NCBI RefSeq assembly: GCF_025336525.1
Contig: NZ_JAOCZP010000006.1
Coordinates: forward strand, 186,001-250,000
Direction: 5' to 3'
Origin: Chelativorans salis
GTDB taxonomy: Bacteria; Pseudomonadota; Alphaproteobacteria; Rhizobiales; Rhizobiaceae
DNA length: 64,000 nucleotides
A program made the position numbers and the translations under genes. The notes beneath the pieces were generated by a model. It was given only the letters and a program-made list of their open reading frames with translations. It made no database searches and had not been told where the DNA came from. Positions 46,222 through 56,266 of the stretch are shown piece after piece; the stretch's first letter is position 1, and each line of letters opens with the position of its first letter.

Positions 46222-48186
46222 TCATGGATCCGGCAGTTTCCGCGGCGGATGCGCAGCCGGAGCTTGGAAAATGTCTGCCGGGTCGATCGGGGCGGCGGTG
46301 GGCGCCTCGACTGGCCCCAGATGTGGTTTGCCACCCCCGGCCTCCAGCCGCACCGCTGCCGGCCAGCGCAGATTGATCAATAGTGCCGCCATGCCCAGGG
46401 CCAGCCCCGAAAGGTCGGTCCAGACTCCGGGCTTGATCAACGTGAATGCCGCGGCGATGAACAAAATCCGCGTCAACACGTTTGCCGGCTTCACGAAAAA
46501 GCCGCTCAATCCGCCAGCGAGCAACGCGACACCCGCGGTCGCCGTAACGGCGGTCAGAGCGATCACGTGCCATTCGCCGATGAGAAGCAGCGACGGCCCG
46601 AAAACGAACATGAAGGGAATAATGTAGCCCGTCAGCCCAAGCTTCACCGCTGCCCAGCTCGTCGCCCAGACGGCGGAGCGGCTGATGCCGCAAGCTGCAT
46701 AGACCGCGATCGCCACTGGTGGCGTGATCGCGGACAGGATTGCGAAATAGAAGACGAACATATGTGCCGCTTCGACAGGGATGCCCAGGCGCACGAGCGC
46801 CGGCACCAGCAGCGCGACCTGGACGATATATGCAGGGGTCGTGGGCATGCCCATGCCGAGTATGATCCCCGCCACCATTGTCAGGATGAGCGCCGGCAAC
46901 AGCAGGTCCTGGGCCGCCGCCCGCACTACGCCGGTGAAAGTGAGGCCGAGGCCGGTCTGGGCAATGACGCCGATCACGATACCCGCGGAGGCGCACGAAA
47001 GGGCGACGATGACCGAATTGATGGCGCCTGCTTCGAGACCGTCGATAACCCTGGCGATGGTGAGTTCGCCGCGTGTCGTGCTGCGCATGAGTACGACGGG
47101 CACGATCGAAAAGATGCCCATGAGAGCGGAGTACGGCGCCGAGAACCCGGACATCAGCGTGCCGATGATGATTGCCAGCGGCAGGAAAAGATGGCCACGC
47201 TCCCTGAGCACCTGGCCGACTCGCGGAAGGTCGGCCTTGGGCAATCCCTGTAGCCCCTGCTTGCGGGCCTCGAAATGCACTGCAAGGAAGACGGCGAGAT
47301 AATAAAGCAGCGCTGGCAACAGCGCAAAAGCGGCCACGTTGAGATAACTCGTTCCCAAAAACTCGGCCATCACGAAGGCGGCGGCGCCCATGATCGGCGG
47401 CATGATCTGGCCGCCCGTGGAGGCGACCGCCTCGACCGCCCCGGCAAAGGGAGCGGGATAACCGATCCTCTTCATCAGGGGAATTGTGAACGTTCCGGTC
47501 GTCATCACATTGGCGACAGCCGAGCCCGATACGGATCCGAACAGGCCAGAGGTCACCACCGCAACCTTGGCTGGGCCGCCGGCCCGGTGTCCCGTCAGGG
47601 CCAGGGCAAAATCCATGAAGAGCTTGCCGATACCCAGCCGCTCGGCCAGGGCGCCGAAAATGACGAACAGCACCACATAGGTCGCCGAGACCTGCGCAGG
47701 GATGCCGAACAGCGCATCGGTCGTCATGTACTGGTATTCGAGGAGGCGGACGATGCGGGTGTTGGTGAAGAAGATCTGATAGCCGAGGAAAGCAAGCGCC
47801 GTGAGCGGCAGGATCGGCCCGATCGCGCGGCGCGTGGCCTCCAGCACGACGATGATCATCAGCACGGCGAACGCCTGATCGGTGGCCGAGACCGGCCCAA
47901 CATAGGCCATGCGGGTGTTGAAGTAGGTCTGTTCGATAATCGGATAGGCCGAGGCGGCCACCGAGACGACGAGAAAAAGCCAGTCCAGGAGACCTGGTGC
48001 CTTGCCCTGGCGCGAGCGCAGGATTGGCAAGGAAAGATAGGCAAGAACCAGGGCAAAGCCGAAATGGGTCGCGCGCAGGGTGAACGCGTTCGGGGGCCCG
48101 AAATATGCCACGTAGAGGTGGAACAGGCTCATGGTCACGGCCACGACCGTAATCAGCCGCTTCAGCCAGAACTCGTAGCGAATCAT
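46222..48186 (-). CDS. TRAP transporter, fused 4TM/12TM permease (TAXI type)
   Basis: 654 residues of fused small and large TRAP membrane subunits (DctQ-DctM). Many hydrophobic spans; signature segments GGPAKVAVVTSGLFGSVSGS, ANVMTTGTFTIPLMKRIGYP, VASTGGQIMPPIMGAAAFVM, ILGMGMPTTPAYIVQVALLV. It is an Na+- or H+-driven secondary uptake system working with the binding protein encoded 105 bases upstream on this strand. The substrate is unknown; context suggests an aromatic or carboxylate compound. The C-terminus is extended beyond the last spans by a Pro-rich tail. Confidence 0.94.
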   Translation of the reverse strand: MIRYEFWLKRLITVVAVTMSLFHLYVAYFGPPNAFTLRATHFGFALVLAYLSLPILRSRQGKAPGLLDWLFLVVSVAASAYPIIEQTYFNTRMAYVGPVSATDQAFAVLMIIVVLEATRRAIGPILPLTALAFLGYQIFFTNTRIVRLLEYQYMTTDALFGIPAQVSATYVVLFVIFGALAERLGIGKLFMDFALALTGHRAGGPAKVAVVTSGLFGSVSGSAVANVMTTGTFTIPLMKRIGYPAPFAGAVEAVASTGGQIMPPIMGAAAFVMAEFLGTSYLNVAAFALLPALLYYLAVFLAVHFEARKQGLQGLPKADLPRVGQVLRERGHLFLPLAIIIGTLMSGFSAPYSALMGIFSIVPVVLMRSTTRGELTIARVIDGLEAGAINSVIVALSCASAGIVIGVIAQTGLGLTFTGVVRAAAQDLLLPALILTMVAGIILGMGMPTTPAYIVQVALLVPALVRLGIPVEAAHMFVFYFAILSAITPPVAIAVYAACGISRSAVWATSWAAVKLGLTGYIIPFMFVFGPSLLLIGEWHVIALTAVTATAGVALLAGGLSGFFVKPANVLTRILFIAAAFTLIKPGVWTDLSGLALGMAALLINLRWPAAVRLEAGGGKPHLGPVEAPTAAPIDPADIFQAPAAHPPRKLPDP

Positions 48187-48291
48187 CGCGTGCTCCGATG
48201 GCTAGGCGATCATGCCGGCAAACGGCAATGTTCTAGGCAGGCAGGAAAGGTTGGGGGCAGCCGCAGTTGGCTGCCCCCTTGGCACGCGCTT

Positions 48292-49236
48292 CTACTGCGC
48301 AACTCCGTTGGCCGCGTAGAATGCCTTGGCGCCTTCATGCATCGGCACGCCCACATCCTGCGCCATCTTTTCGAGGGACATGTCTTTCATGGCCGAGGCA
48401 ATGGTGGCGAGGTCGGAACGGTTCTCCCACATCTGGGTGAGCAAGCCCTCGACGATCTGCGCGTCAAGATCGCAACGTGCAATGACATGGGTCGCGTAGC
48501 CGACCGTAACGACATCCTCGTCCTGCTTGGGATATGTTCCGGCCGGAATGGTGATCGAGGTGTAGCCCGGATTGATCTCCTTCCTCATCTTGTCGATGAA
48601 TTCCGGCTCGAGAGGCACCAGCTTGATGGCGGTGCTGTTTGCCAGGTCCATGATGGCCGAGGACGGGATGGTCGTGCCGAGCGCGAAGACCTCGGAATTG
48701 TTGTCTTGCATCAGGGCAACACCATCCGAATACGACACGAAATCGACGGCTTTCAGATCCTCATATGAGAGATCCGCCGCCTGCAGCACAGCCCTCGTTA
48801 CCTGCTCTGCCGTGTTGCCGACGGGCTGGGTATTCAGCCGCTTTCCTGCAAAGTCATCGACCGACTCGATGCCGCTGTCTGCGGTGACGACCATCTGGAA
48901 ATATTGCGGATAAAGGGTCGCCACGTTGCAGACATTGTCGGCTTTGCCCTCGAAGGGCTCGCGCCCCTCGATGGCATCCACTGTGGAAATGGAATTGCCA
49001 AATCCCAGATCGGCATCGCCGTTCTGCACGCCCTGTACATTCGCCACACCGCCACCTGGCAGGACCTGTATCGAGACGCCGAGCGCTTCGGACGCCATAC
49101 CCTGAATGGCGCCTCCCAGAGGATACCAGGCACCGCCTTGCGGGCCGGTCATCATTCGCAACTGCTGCGCTTGCGCCGGCACGGCAACCGCCGCCCCGGC
49201 TGTGACCAGCGCGAGTGTCAGGATGATCTTTCGCAT
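48292..49236 (-). CDS. TRAP transporter solute-binding protein, TAXI family
   Basis: 314 residues with a signal peptide (IILTLALVTAGAAVAVPAQA). The TAXI motif TGPQGGAWYPLGGAI follows, with VLPGGGVANVQGVQNGDADL and GKRLNTQPVGNTAEQVTRAV. TAXI binding proteins pair with fused permeases such as the one next door. It has a GGGAGGA ribosome-binding site. Ligand unknown. Confidence 0.94.
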   Translation of the reverse strand: MRKIILTLALVTAGAAVAVPAQAQQLRMMTGPQGGAWYPLGGAIQGMASEALGVSIQVLPGGGVANVQGVQNGDADLGFGNSISTVDAIEGREPFEGKADNVCNVATLYPQYFQMVVTADSGIESVDDFAGKRLNTQPVGNTAEQVTRAVLQAADLSYEDLKAVDFVSYSDGVALMQDNNSEVFALGTTIPSSAIMDLANSTAIKLVPLEPEFIDKMRKEINPGYTSITIPAGTYPKQDEDVVTVGYATHVIARCDLDAQIVEGLLTQMWENRSDLATIASAMKDMSLEKMAQDVGVPMHEGAKAFYAANGVAQ

Positions 49237-49281
49237 TCCTCATTCCTCCCTTGTCAAATCAGTCGTTCAAAAAACCTTCAT

Positions 49282-50358
49282 TCACGTCGATGCGCGCTCC
49301 TCCTTCAGTAGAAATGCAGCGTTCGCCTGCTCGGCAATGCCACGCAGTTGCTCGGCAAGCTTCGCAGGCAAGGGAATGCCGTGAGAGAGGCGCTCGGCCT
49401 CGCAGGCATATTCGGGATCGCCGGCGACCATGACCGGACGCGCGGGGTTGGCCGGCGGCGTCTGCCGGAGCGCGTCGGTCATCCGGTCGAGATCCGCCTC
49501 GAATTCGGCGCGCGAGCCGCGCATCATCGCCGGATCGAGCGCCAAGACGAAGTGCCCGACATCGTGCCGCTTGCCAGGCTTGCCGCGCAGTGGCGTCAAC
49601 GCCGCGCCGGACAGCACGCTCGAGAGCACTTCGACCATGGCCGCAAGACCGTAGCCCTTGTGACCGCCGAGCGGGACGAGAAGCGTGTCAAGCAGCGCCA
49701 AGTTCGGATCGCGCTGGGGCGAGCCCTCGCGCGTCAGAGCCCAGCCTTCGGGGATGTCCGTTTCGGCGCGCTGCGCCAGCTTCAACTTGCCGATCGCTGC
49801 AGTAGAGGTCGCCATATCGAGCAGGAACGGCTTTCCGCGGGCGGAAGGCGCCGCGAATGCAATGGGATTGGTGCCCAGTCGAGGCTCAAGGCCTCCGGTC
49901 GGCACGATTGCCGCACGCCATACGGACGAGGTCGAGATGCCGATCAGACCTTGTTCGGCCAGGCGGCGCACATAAACGCCTGCCGCGCCATAGTGATTGG
50001 AGTTGCGGATCGCCACGGCGGCGATACCGAATTTTTCGGCCCGCTCCGCCGCCAACTCGACCGCCATCATCCCCGGAACCTGTCCGAACCCGGCATCGCC
50101 GTCGATCAGAGCCACCGCCGCCCGGTCATGCACAACGCTGATGATCGGGGTCGCCGTCGCACCACCGTCTTGGATCTGCTGGTGATAGAGCGGGAGCAGA
50201 GCCATCCCATGCGAGTCGATGCCCATCAGGTCCGCGGCACCAAGTACGTCTGCCGTTACCTGCGCGTGAGCATCGCTCATGCGCCAGGCGCGCAGGATTT
50301 CCAACATCTGGCGCCGCCAGAGCGCGGCTGCGACGTATGGGCCGAGTTCGGGTCGCAT
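49282..50358 (-). CDS. Ldh-family NAD(P)-dependent oxidoreductase (malate/L-lactate/sulfolactate dehydrogenase type)
   Basis: 358 residues of the LDH2/MDH2 (ComC) family, unrelated to classic Rossmann LDH. Motifs: LMGIDSHGMALLPLYHQQIQ, IRNSNHYGAAGVYVRRLAEQ, GTNPIAFAAPS, LLDMATSTAAIGKL and GGHKGYGLAAMVEVLSS. It reduces or oxidises a 2-keto/2-hydroxy acid. The position beside a TAXI-TRAP transporter suggests it acts on the imported acid, which is inferred. Confidence 0.92.
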   Translation of the reverse strand: MRPELGPYVAAALWRRQMLEILRAWRMSDAHAQVTADVLGAADLMGIDSHGMALLPLYHQQIQDGGATATPIISVVHDRAAVALIDGDAGFGQVPGMMAVELAAERAEKFGIAAVAIRNSNHYGAAGVYVRRLAEQGLIGISTSSVWRAAIVPTGGLEPRLGTNPIAFAAPSARGKPFLLDMATSTAAIGKLKLAQRAETDIPEGWALTREGSPQRDPNLALLDTLLVPLGGHKGYGLAAMVEVLSSVLSGAALTPLRGKPGKRHDVGHFVLALDPAMMRGSRAEFEADLDRMTDALRQTPPANPARPVMVAGDPEYACEAERLSHGIPLPAKLAEQLRGIAEQANAAFLLKEERAST

Positions 50359-50541
50359 GCCGTTTCCTCGGGCGGTTCTGGCGCGGCCCCTGCCATGCGG
50401 CCGACCGCTTGATCATCAGCGCATCATGAAGGCGCCTAACTTGTCAAGCACACCGACACTATTGGCTCAACCGCCTCCTCTCCTGGCTCAACCATTGATC
50501 CTGAGCGCAAAGCCAATTCCGGAGCGCTCGCGGGAGTGGCT

Positions 50542-51375
50542 CTACTCTGCCAGAAGACACCGAATGAGAGGGTGGCGTGGATCTGTGAGACCGTCGATGA
50601 CGGTGAAATGGTGACGGTCGGGCTCCACCACCGCTGAGGTGATCGCGCCGAGGCCCGTCCACACGTTTGCCAGAAGCTCGTTCTGGCGCAGGAATTCGGC
50701 ACGCTCGTTCCCGCCCACCCAGCAGGTGACGCGCGCGCCTTCCATCGGGCGCAGCAGCGCCGGACTTTCGGCCCCTGCCTCCGCTTCGTCGATAAGGAGC
50801 TCTGCATTCATGGTCGTGCGCATCAGCGGGCGCAGATCGTGCACGCCGGAAATCGAGACGACACGGCGGATGCGTTCCCGGACGGGAGACGCAAGCGGCG
50901 TGGTGGCTGAAACCATGCGGCCGACGAGGTGACCGCCTGCCGAGTGCCCCGTCAGCATCAGCGGACCCTCGACCATGGCCGCGGCCGCTTCGATGGCGGC
51001 GGATACCTCCCGCACGATGCCGCCGATACGGACTTCCGGGCAGAGCGTGTAGGACGGCATCGCCACGGCATAGCCGCTTTCCAGAGCGCCTGCGGCTAGA
51101 TGTGACCAATAGCTCTTGTCGAAACGCAGCCAGTAACCTCCGTGGATAAAGACGACGAGGCCCTGGGGCTTTTCAGGGGGATGGAAGAGGTCCAGCCGGT
51201 TGCGCGGCCGGTCGCCATAGGCGAGATCGAGCTTTGCGCGGCCTGCCGCGAGAAGGCTCTCGCGAAAGCTTCGCGCCGGCTCCACCCACGCCTCCGGCCA
51301 CCGATCCCCGCCCGGAATGTTGGGTCCGTTGGCGTAAGCATCGTCCCAATCGGTAATCAGGCGCTCGAACATCAT
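50542..51375 (-). CDS. Alpha/beta hydrolase, probable kynurenine formamidase
   Basis: 277 residues. The oxyanion motif HGGYW (VVFIHGGYWLRFDKSYW) is the hallmark of arylformamidases of the alpha/beta-hydrolase kind. The nucleophile elbow is LTGHSAGGHLVGRM, and the acid/His part is DRHHFTVIDGL. This differs from the metal-dependent bacterial KynB. Tryptophan dioxygenase and kynureninase are encoded 2-9 kb away, so hydrolysis of N-formylkynurenine is the most economical role. ATG 51372 fits the GGAGG site slightly better than 51375. Confidence 0.85.
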   Translation of the reverse strand: MMFERLITDWDDAYANGPNIPGGDRWPEAWVEPARSFRESLLAAGRAKLDLAYGDRPRNRLDLFHPPEKPQGLVVFIHGGYWLRFDKSYWSHLAAGALESGYAVAMPSYTLCPEVRIGGIVREVSAAIEAAAAMVEGPLMLTGHSAGGHLVGRMVSATTPLASPVRERIRRVVSISGVHDLRPLMRTTMNAELLIDEAEAGAESPALLRPMEGARVTCWVGGNERAEFLRQNELLANVWTGLGAITSAVVEPDRHHFTVIDGLTDPRHPLIRCLLAE

Positions 51376-51589
51376 GCTCCTCCCTCTTCAGCATAGAAGC
51401 GTGAGAAGGGGAGGCAGAGTCAACCTTCCCGCCAGAAATTTTAGGCTTGAAGTAAATGGCGCCCGGTGCCATCCTTGATTGGCTTCGACGAGGATGGGAG
51501 GCCGTCGTGCTTTTCGCTGTTTCCGCTATATTCAGGTGCTATGCACAAGCGCATTTCCGCGACACCCCCGCGACGAAGGAAGCCGCGTG
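51376..51589 (+). other. Divergent promoter region of the tryptophan/anthranilate genes
   Basis: 214 bases between the formamidase and the CoA ligase, with no gene. A TATATT at 51527-51532 could be the -10 for the rightward genes, but no matching -35 is clear. An AT-rich stretch (51437-51463) lies in the middle. The region probably holds the shared control of both operons. Confidence 0.4.
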
Positions 51590-53215
51590 ATGCTCGGGCC
51601 GACGGCACATGTCGACACCTTCACGCGCGACAACCTTCCGCCCGAGGATGCGTGGCCGGATTTCCTGCTCGAGGGGTTCGAGTATCCCGAATATCTCAAT
51701 GCCGCCGTCGAACTGACGGACCGTATGGTGGAGAAGGGTTTCGGGGACCGCACGGCGCTGATCGGCAACGGCCGCCGCCGCACCTACAAGGAGCTTTCCG
51801 ACTGGACGAACCGGCTCGCCCATGCGCTGGTCGAGAATTACGGTGTGAAGCCAGGCAACCGGATCCTCATCCGCTCGGCGAACAATCCGGCCATGGTGGC
51901 CTGCTGGCTGGCCGCCACCAAAGCCGGCGCCGTCGTCGTCAACACCATGCCGATGCTGCGCGCCGGCGAACTGGCAAAGATCATCGACAAGGCCGAGATA
52001 GGCCTCGCGCTTTGCGACACCCGCCTAATGGACGAAGTCGTCGCCTGCGCCAAGGACAGCCGGTTCCTGAAACAGGTGGTGGGCTTCGACGGTACGGCGA
52101 ACCACGACGCGGAGTTCGACCGCATCGCACTCAACAAGTCGGTCGTCTTTGAGGCTGTGAAAACCGGCCGCGACGATGTCGCCCTTCTCGGTTTCACCTC
52201 TGGCACCACGGGCGTGCCGAAGGCGACCATGCATTTCCACCGCGACCTGCTGGTCATCGCTGACGGCTATGCGAAGGAGATCCTGCGGGTGACCCCCGAC
52301 GATATCTTTGTCGGCTCCCCTCCCCTTGCCTTCACCTTCGGCCTTGGCGGACTGGCGATCTTCCCGCTACGCTTCGGCGCCGCCGCCACACTCCTGGAGC
52401 AGGCAACGCCGGCGAACATGATCGATATCATCGAGACCTACCGCGCGACCATCTCCTTCACCGCACCCACCGCGTACCGCGCCATGCTGAAGGCAATGGA
52501 CGAGGGGGCGGACCTCTCCTCCCTCCGGGCGGCGGTCTCGGCGGGGGAAACGTTGCCGGGACCCGTCTTCGAAGAGTGGATGGCGAAGACCGGCAAGCCG
52601 ATTCTCGACGGCATCGGCGCTACCGAAATGCTGCACATCTTCATTTCCAACCGGTTCGAGGATCTGAAGCCCGGCTCGACCGGCCGCCCGGTCGGAGGCT
52701 ATGAGGCGCGTATCGTCGACGAAGAGATGAACGAGCTTCCGCGCGACACGCCCGGCAGGTTGGCGGTGCGTGGGCCGACCGGCTGCCGTTACCTGGCCGA
52801 CACGCGGCAGCAAGATTACGTGCGCGACGGCTGGAACATTACCGGCGATACGTTCCTTGAGGACGAGGACGGTTTCTTCCACTTCGTCGCACGTTCCGAC
52901 GACATGATCGTCAGCGCCGGCTATAACATCGCCGGTCCCGAAGTGGAGGCGGCGCTGCTGTCTCATGCCGATGTCGCCGAATGCGCCGTGATCGGTGCGC
53001 CTGATGCTGAGCGCGGGCAGATTGTGGAAGCCCATGTCGTTTTGGTTCAGGGCATTGCACGCGATGAACTATGCGTGAAGCGCCTGCAGGACCATGTGAA
53101 GGCCACCATCGCGCCCTATAAATACCCACGCTCGGTGAGGTTCGTTGACGCCCTGCCCAAAACGCAGACAGGCAAGATCCAACGGTTCCGGCTGAGGACG
53201 GAGAGGGTGCATTGA
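51590..53215 (+). CDS. 2-aminobenzoate-CoA ligase (benzoate-CoA ligase family)
   Basis: About 541 residues from ATG 51590, with GAAGGAAG upstream. AMP-forming acyl-CoA synthetase: P-loop [42 protein letters not shown], and the C-terminal catalytic Lys in [14 protein letters not shown]. The family character and the linkage to kynureninase, which makes anthranilate, point to activation of 2-aminobenzoate to 2-aminobenzoyl-CoA. Benzoate or salicylate are less likely substrates. It overlaps the dioxygenase start by four bases. Confidence 0.88.
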   Translation: MLGPTAHVDTFTRDNLPPEDAWPDFLLEGFEYPEYLNAAVELTDRMVEKGFGDRTALIGNGRRRTYKELSDWTNRLAHALVENYGVKPGNRILIRSANNPAMVACWLAATKAGAVVVNTMPMLRAGELAKIIDKAEIGLALCDTRLMDEVVACAKDSRFLKQVVGFDGTANHDAEFDRIALNKSVVFEAVKTGRDDVALLGFTSGTTGVPKATMHFHRDLLVIADGYAKEILRVTPDDIFVGSPPLAFTFGLGGLAIFPLRFGAAATLLEQATPANMIDIIETYRATISFTAPTAYRAMLKAMDEGADLSSLRAAVSAGETLPGPVFEEWMAKTGKPILDGIGATEMLHIFISNRFEDLKPGSTGRPVGGYEARIVDEEMNELPRDTPGRLAVRGPTGCRYLADTRQQDYVRDGWNITGDTFLEDEDGFFHFVARSDDMIVSAGYNIAGPEVEAALLSHADVAECAVIGAPDAERGQIVEAHVVLVQGIARDELCVKRLQDHVKATIAPYKYPRSVRFVDALPKTQTGKIQRFRLRTERVH

Positions 53216-54048
53216 GCAAACCATACGATCCCTCCGAAGAAGGCGCCAAGATGTCCTTCCGGGACCGCATGTCCTATAGCGACTATCTGCACCTGGAGAG
53301 CGTGCTTGATGCGCAGGAGCCGCTTTCCACCGCCCATGACGAGATGCTGTTCATCATCCAGCACCAAACATCGGAACTCTGGATGAAGCTGGCGCTGCAC
53401 GAGCTGGGTTCGGCCATGCGGATGATCCGCACCGACCAACTTGAGCCCTCCTTTAAGATGCTGACGCGGGTGGCTCGCATCTTCGAACAGCTCAATAATG
53501 CCTGGGACGTACTGAGGACGATGACGCCCAGCGAATACACCGAGTTCCGGGATGCGCTCGGCCAGTCTTCGGGCTTTCAGTCCTGGCAATACCGCGCCAT
53601 CGAGTTCACGGCCGGGAACCGCAACCCCGCGATGCTGCGTCCCCATATGCATAAGCCTGAACTCGTCGCGAAGCTGGAGGCGATCCTGGAGGAGCCTTCA
53701 CTCTATGACGAAGCGATCCTGCTTCTTTCGCGCAACGGCTTCGACGTCGGCGCGGACGCCAGGCGAACCGACTGGCGCGAGGCGCGGGCCGAGAGCGAGG
53801 AAGTGCTGGGGGCCTGGCGGATCATCTATCAAGAGCCCCTGCGCTACTGGCAGTTCTATGAGCTTGCCGAGAAGCTGGTCGACTTCGAGGACTATTTCCG
53901 CCGCTGGCGCTTCAACCATGTGACGACGGTGGAGCGCATCATCGGCATGAAAAGGGGTACTGGAGGCACGTCCGGCATTTCCTATCTCAAGAAGATGCTG
54001 GAGGTTGAACTGTTTCCCGAACTCTGGAAAGTTCGCACCAGCCTCTGA
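53212..54048 (+). CDS. kynA: Tryptophan 2,3-dioxygenase
   Basis: Heme enzyme that opens the indole ring of L-tryptophan to N-formylkynurenine. 278 residues from TTG 53212, which overlaps the ligase stop (TTGA) and has GGAGAGGG upstream. Motifs: [66 protein letters not shown] with GGTSGISYL following; the proximal heme His is the one in [12 protein letters not shown]. Length matches bacterial TDO. Confidence 0.96.
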   Translation: MSKPYDPSEEGAKMSFRDRMSYSDYLHLESVLDAQEPLSTAHDEMLFIIQHQTSELWMKLALHELGSAMRMIRTDQLEPSFKMLTRVARIFEQLNNAWDVLRTMTPSEYTEFRDALGQSSGFQSWQYRAIEFTAGNRNPAMLRPHMHKPELVAKLEAILEEPSLYDEAILLLSRNGFDVGADARRTDWREARAESEEVLGAWRIIYQEPLRYWQFYELAEKLVDFEDYFRRWRFNHVTTVERIIGMKRGTGGTSGISYLKKMLEVELFPELWKVRTSL

Positions 54049-54095
54049 GCCGCCAATCCGGAGGAAACAAAATGAAGAATAAGGAGGGGAATAAG

Positions 54096-55235
54096 ATGAA
54101 GGAAATTCTCGCAACCGGCCTCATCGGCCTGTCACTGGCGGTATCGGGCTATGCCCATGCCGAGCCGGTCAAGATCGGCGTCATCACCACGCTTTCGGGC
54201 GGAGGTGCAGGACTCGGCATCGACATGCGCGATGCCTTCACGCTGGCCATCGAACAATCCGGCAACGAGGAGATCGAGCTCGTCATCGAGGACGATGCAC
54301 AGAAGCCCGAGCTTGCCGTTCAGATCGCCGAAAAGATGATCCAGAGCGACAAGGTCGACCTCATGACCGGCATCATCTGGTCGAACCTGGCCATGGCCGT
54401 TGTGCCCAACGCCGTGGCGCAGGATGTTATCTATCTTTCGCCCAATGCCGGCCCTTCGGTGCTCGCCGGCGCCAACTGCCATCCGAACTACTTCAACGTC
54501 GCCTATCAGAACGACAATTTCCACGAGGCGATGGGGCAGTACGCAAACCAAGATTACAAGAACACCTTCATCCTCGCCCCCAATTATCCGGCCGGTAAGG
54601 ATTCGCTCACCGGCTTCAAACGTTTCTACAAGGGTGAGCTCGCCGGCGAGGTCTACACGCAGGTCGGGCAGACCGACTATGCGGCCGAGATTGCGCAGAT
54701 CCGCGCCTCCGGCGCCGACTCTGTCTTCTTCTTCCTGCCGGGCGGCATGGGTATCGCCTTCATGAAGCAGTACGCCCAGTCAGGTGTCGATATCCCCGTC
54801 ATGGGGCCCGCTTTCTCGTTCAGCCAGGATATCCTTCCCGCCGTGGGTGACGCGGCACTTGGTGTGAAGAATTCGGCCACTTGGGCGAAAGACCTCGACA
54901 ATGAGGCCAACAAGGCGTTCGTGGAGGCCTTTCAGGCTGAATACAACCGCCTGCCCTCTGTCTATGCGGCACAGAGTTGGGATACGGCGAACCTGATCCT
55001 CTCCGCGCTCTCCAAGGCGAGTGTGAAAGACAAGGAGGCTTTCCGTGCGGCGCTGAAGGAGGCGGACTTCGACTCGGTTCGCGGTGAGTTCAAATTCAAC
55101 ACCAACAACCACCCGATCCAGAACGTCTATATCCGCGAGGTGGTGAAGGAGGACGACGTCCTCACCAACAAGATCGTCGGCACCGCGTTCGAAGACCACA
55201 CAGACGCTTACGCCGAACAGTGCAGCATGCAGTAA
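54096..55235 (+). CDS. Branched-chain-type ABC transporter, substrate-binding protein
   Basis: 379 residues from ATG 54096 (AAGGAGG at 54081-54087). ATG 54072 in the same frame also has a good site (GGAGG), so both could be used. A signal peptide ends at SGYAHA-E. The periplasmic-binding fold type I follows (VKIGVITTLSGGGAGLGIDM, DDAQKPELAVQIAEKMIQ, LSPNAGPSVLAGANCHPNYF). It is encoded directly after tryptophan dioxygenase, so the ligand may be an aromatic such as kynurenine or anthranilate rather than leucine; this is inferred. Confidence 0.93.
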   Translation: MKEILATGLIGLSLAVSGYAHAEPVKIGVITTLSGGGAGLGIDMRDAFTLAIEQSGNEEIELVIEDDAQKPELAVQIAEKMIQSDKVDLMTGIIWSNLAMAVVPNAVAQDVIYLSPNAGPSVLAGANCHPNYFNVAYQNDNFHEAMGQYANQDYKNTFILAPNYPAGKDSLTGFKRFYKGELAGEVYTQVGQTDYAAEIAQIRASGADSVFFFLPGGMGIAFMKQYAQSGVDIPVMGPAFSFSQDILPAVGDAALGVKNSATWAKDLDNEANKAFVEAFQAEYNRLPSVYAAQSWDTANLILSALSKASVKDKEAFRAALKEADFDSVRGEFKFNTNNHPIQNVYIREVVKEDDVLTNKIVGTAFEDHTDAYAEQCSMQ

Positions 55236-55253
55236 GCATAGAGCTGTCTCCAT

Positions 55254-55281
55254 GCCGCGCCGTCACTCATGACGGCGCGGC
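55254..55281 (+). terminator. Perfect 12-bp stem-loop between binding protein and permease
   Basis: GCCGCGCCGTCA pairs perfectly with TGACGGCGCGGC around a CTCA tetraloop, 19 bases after the binding-protein stop. No T-tract follows, so it probably acts as an mRNA 3' stabiliser or a partial terminator rather than a full one. Confidence 0.65.
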
Positions 55282-55345
55282 CACTCCGCCAGCTTGACGC
55301 TGAGGAAACAGCGACGCGTCAAATCGCAGCTCCGGATCGGCCTCC

Positions 55346-56266
55346 TTGTCCACCGCACTCTTGATCGAGCAACTGCTGAACGGACTCCAGCTTGGGGTCA
55401 TGCTTTTCCTGATGGCGGCGGGGCTGACGCTCATCTTTGGCGTCATGGGACTGATCAACCTCGCCCACGGCTCGTTCTACATGATCGGCGCCTTCGCGTG
55501 CGCGACTGTCGCAGCAGCCACAGGCTCCTTCTGGACAGGGCTGGTTGCGAGCTTGATCGCTGCGGCAGCCGCCGGCGCAATCGTTGAGATGGCTGTCATC
55601 CGAAGGCTCTATGAGCGCGATCACCTCGACCAGGTGCTCGCCACGTTCGCGCTGATCCTGATCTTTTCGGAAGGCACGCGCTGGCTGTTCGGCTCCTTCC
55701 CGCTCTATCTCGACATCCCTCCCCTGCTCCATGGCGCGGTCCCCCTGCCGGGAGGCGGACAATACCAGCTCTACCGGCTCGCCATCATCGGCGTCGGCAT
55801 CGTCGTGGCGGTCGGGCTCTACCTGCTCATCTCCCGCACGCGTCTCGGCATGCGCATCCGCGCCGGCGAATCCGACCGTGAAATGATCGCCGCACTGGGC
55901 GTCGACATCTCGACGCTCTATACGGTCGTCTTCGCGCTGGGCGCCGCACTTGCCGGCCTTGCGGGTGCGCTGGTCGGTGCACTGCAATCGGTGCAGGTCG
56001 GCATGGGCGAACCGGTGCTGATCCTCGCATTCGTGGTCATCGTCATCGGCGGCATCGGCTCCATCAAGGGCGCACTGTTCGGTGCCGTCCTGGTCGGCGT
56101 GGTGGACACACTGGGGCGGCTTCTCCTGCCGCAAGCACTGACGCTGATGCTCCCTCCCTCCCAGGCCGCTTTGATCGGCGGCGCACTGGCATCCATGTTG
56201 ATCTATATCGTCATGGCGCTCATCCTCGCCTTTAGGCCGAGCGGCCTCTTTGCCGCGCAGTCATGA
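55346..56266 (+). CDS. Branched-chain-type ABC transporter permease (LivH-like)
   Basis: 306 residues. The start is taken at TTG 55346 (Met-Ser-Thr-Ala-Leu-Leu-Ile-Glu), because the family N-terminus LLIEQLLNGLQLGVMLFLMA follows and no ATG is suitable. Signature segments are GLINLAHGSFYMIGAFAC and RAGESDREMIAALGVDI, the latter being the cytoplasmic coupling loop. About eight spans. The stop overlaps the next start (ATGA). Confidence 0.92.
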   Translation: MSTALLIEQLLNGLQLGVMLFLMAAGLTLIFGVMGLINLAHGSFYMIGAFACATVAAATGSFWTGLVASLIAAAAAGAIVEMAVIRRLYERDHLDQVLATFALILIFSEGTRWLFGSFPLYLDIPPLLHGAVPLPGGGQYQLYRLAIIGVGIVVAVGLYLLISRTRLGMRIRAGESDREMIAALGVDISTLYTVVFALGAALAGLAGALVGALQSVQVGMGEPVLILAFVVIVIGGIGSIKGALFGAVLVGVVDTLGRLLLPQALTLMLPPSQAALIGGALASMLIYIVMALILAFRPSGLFAAQS

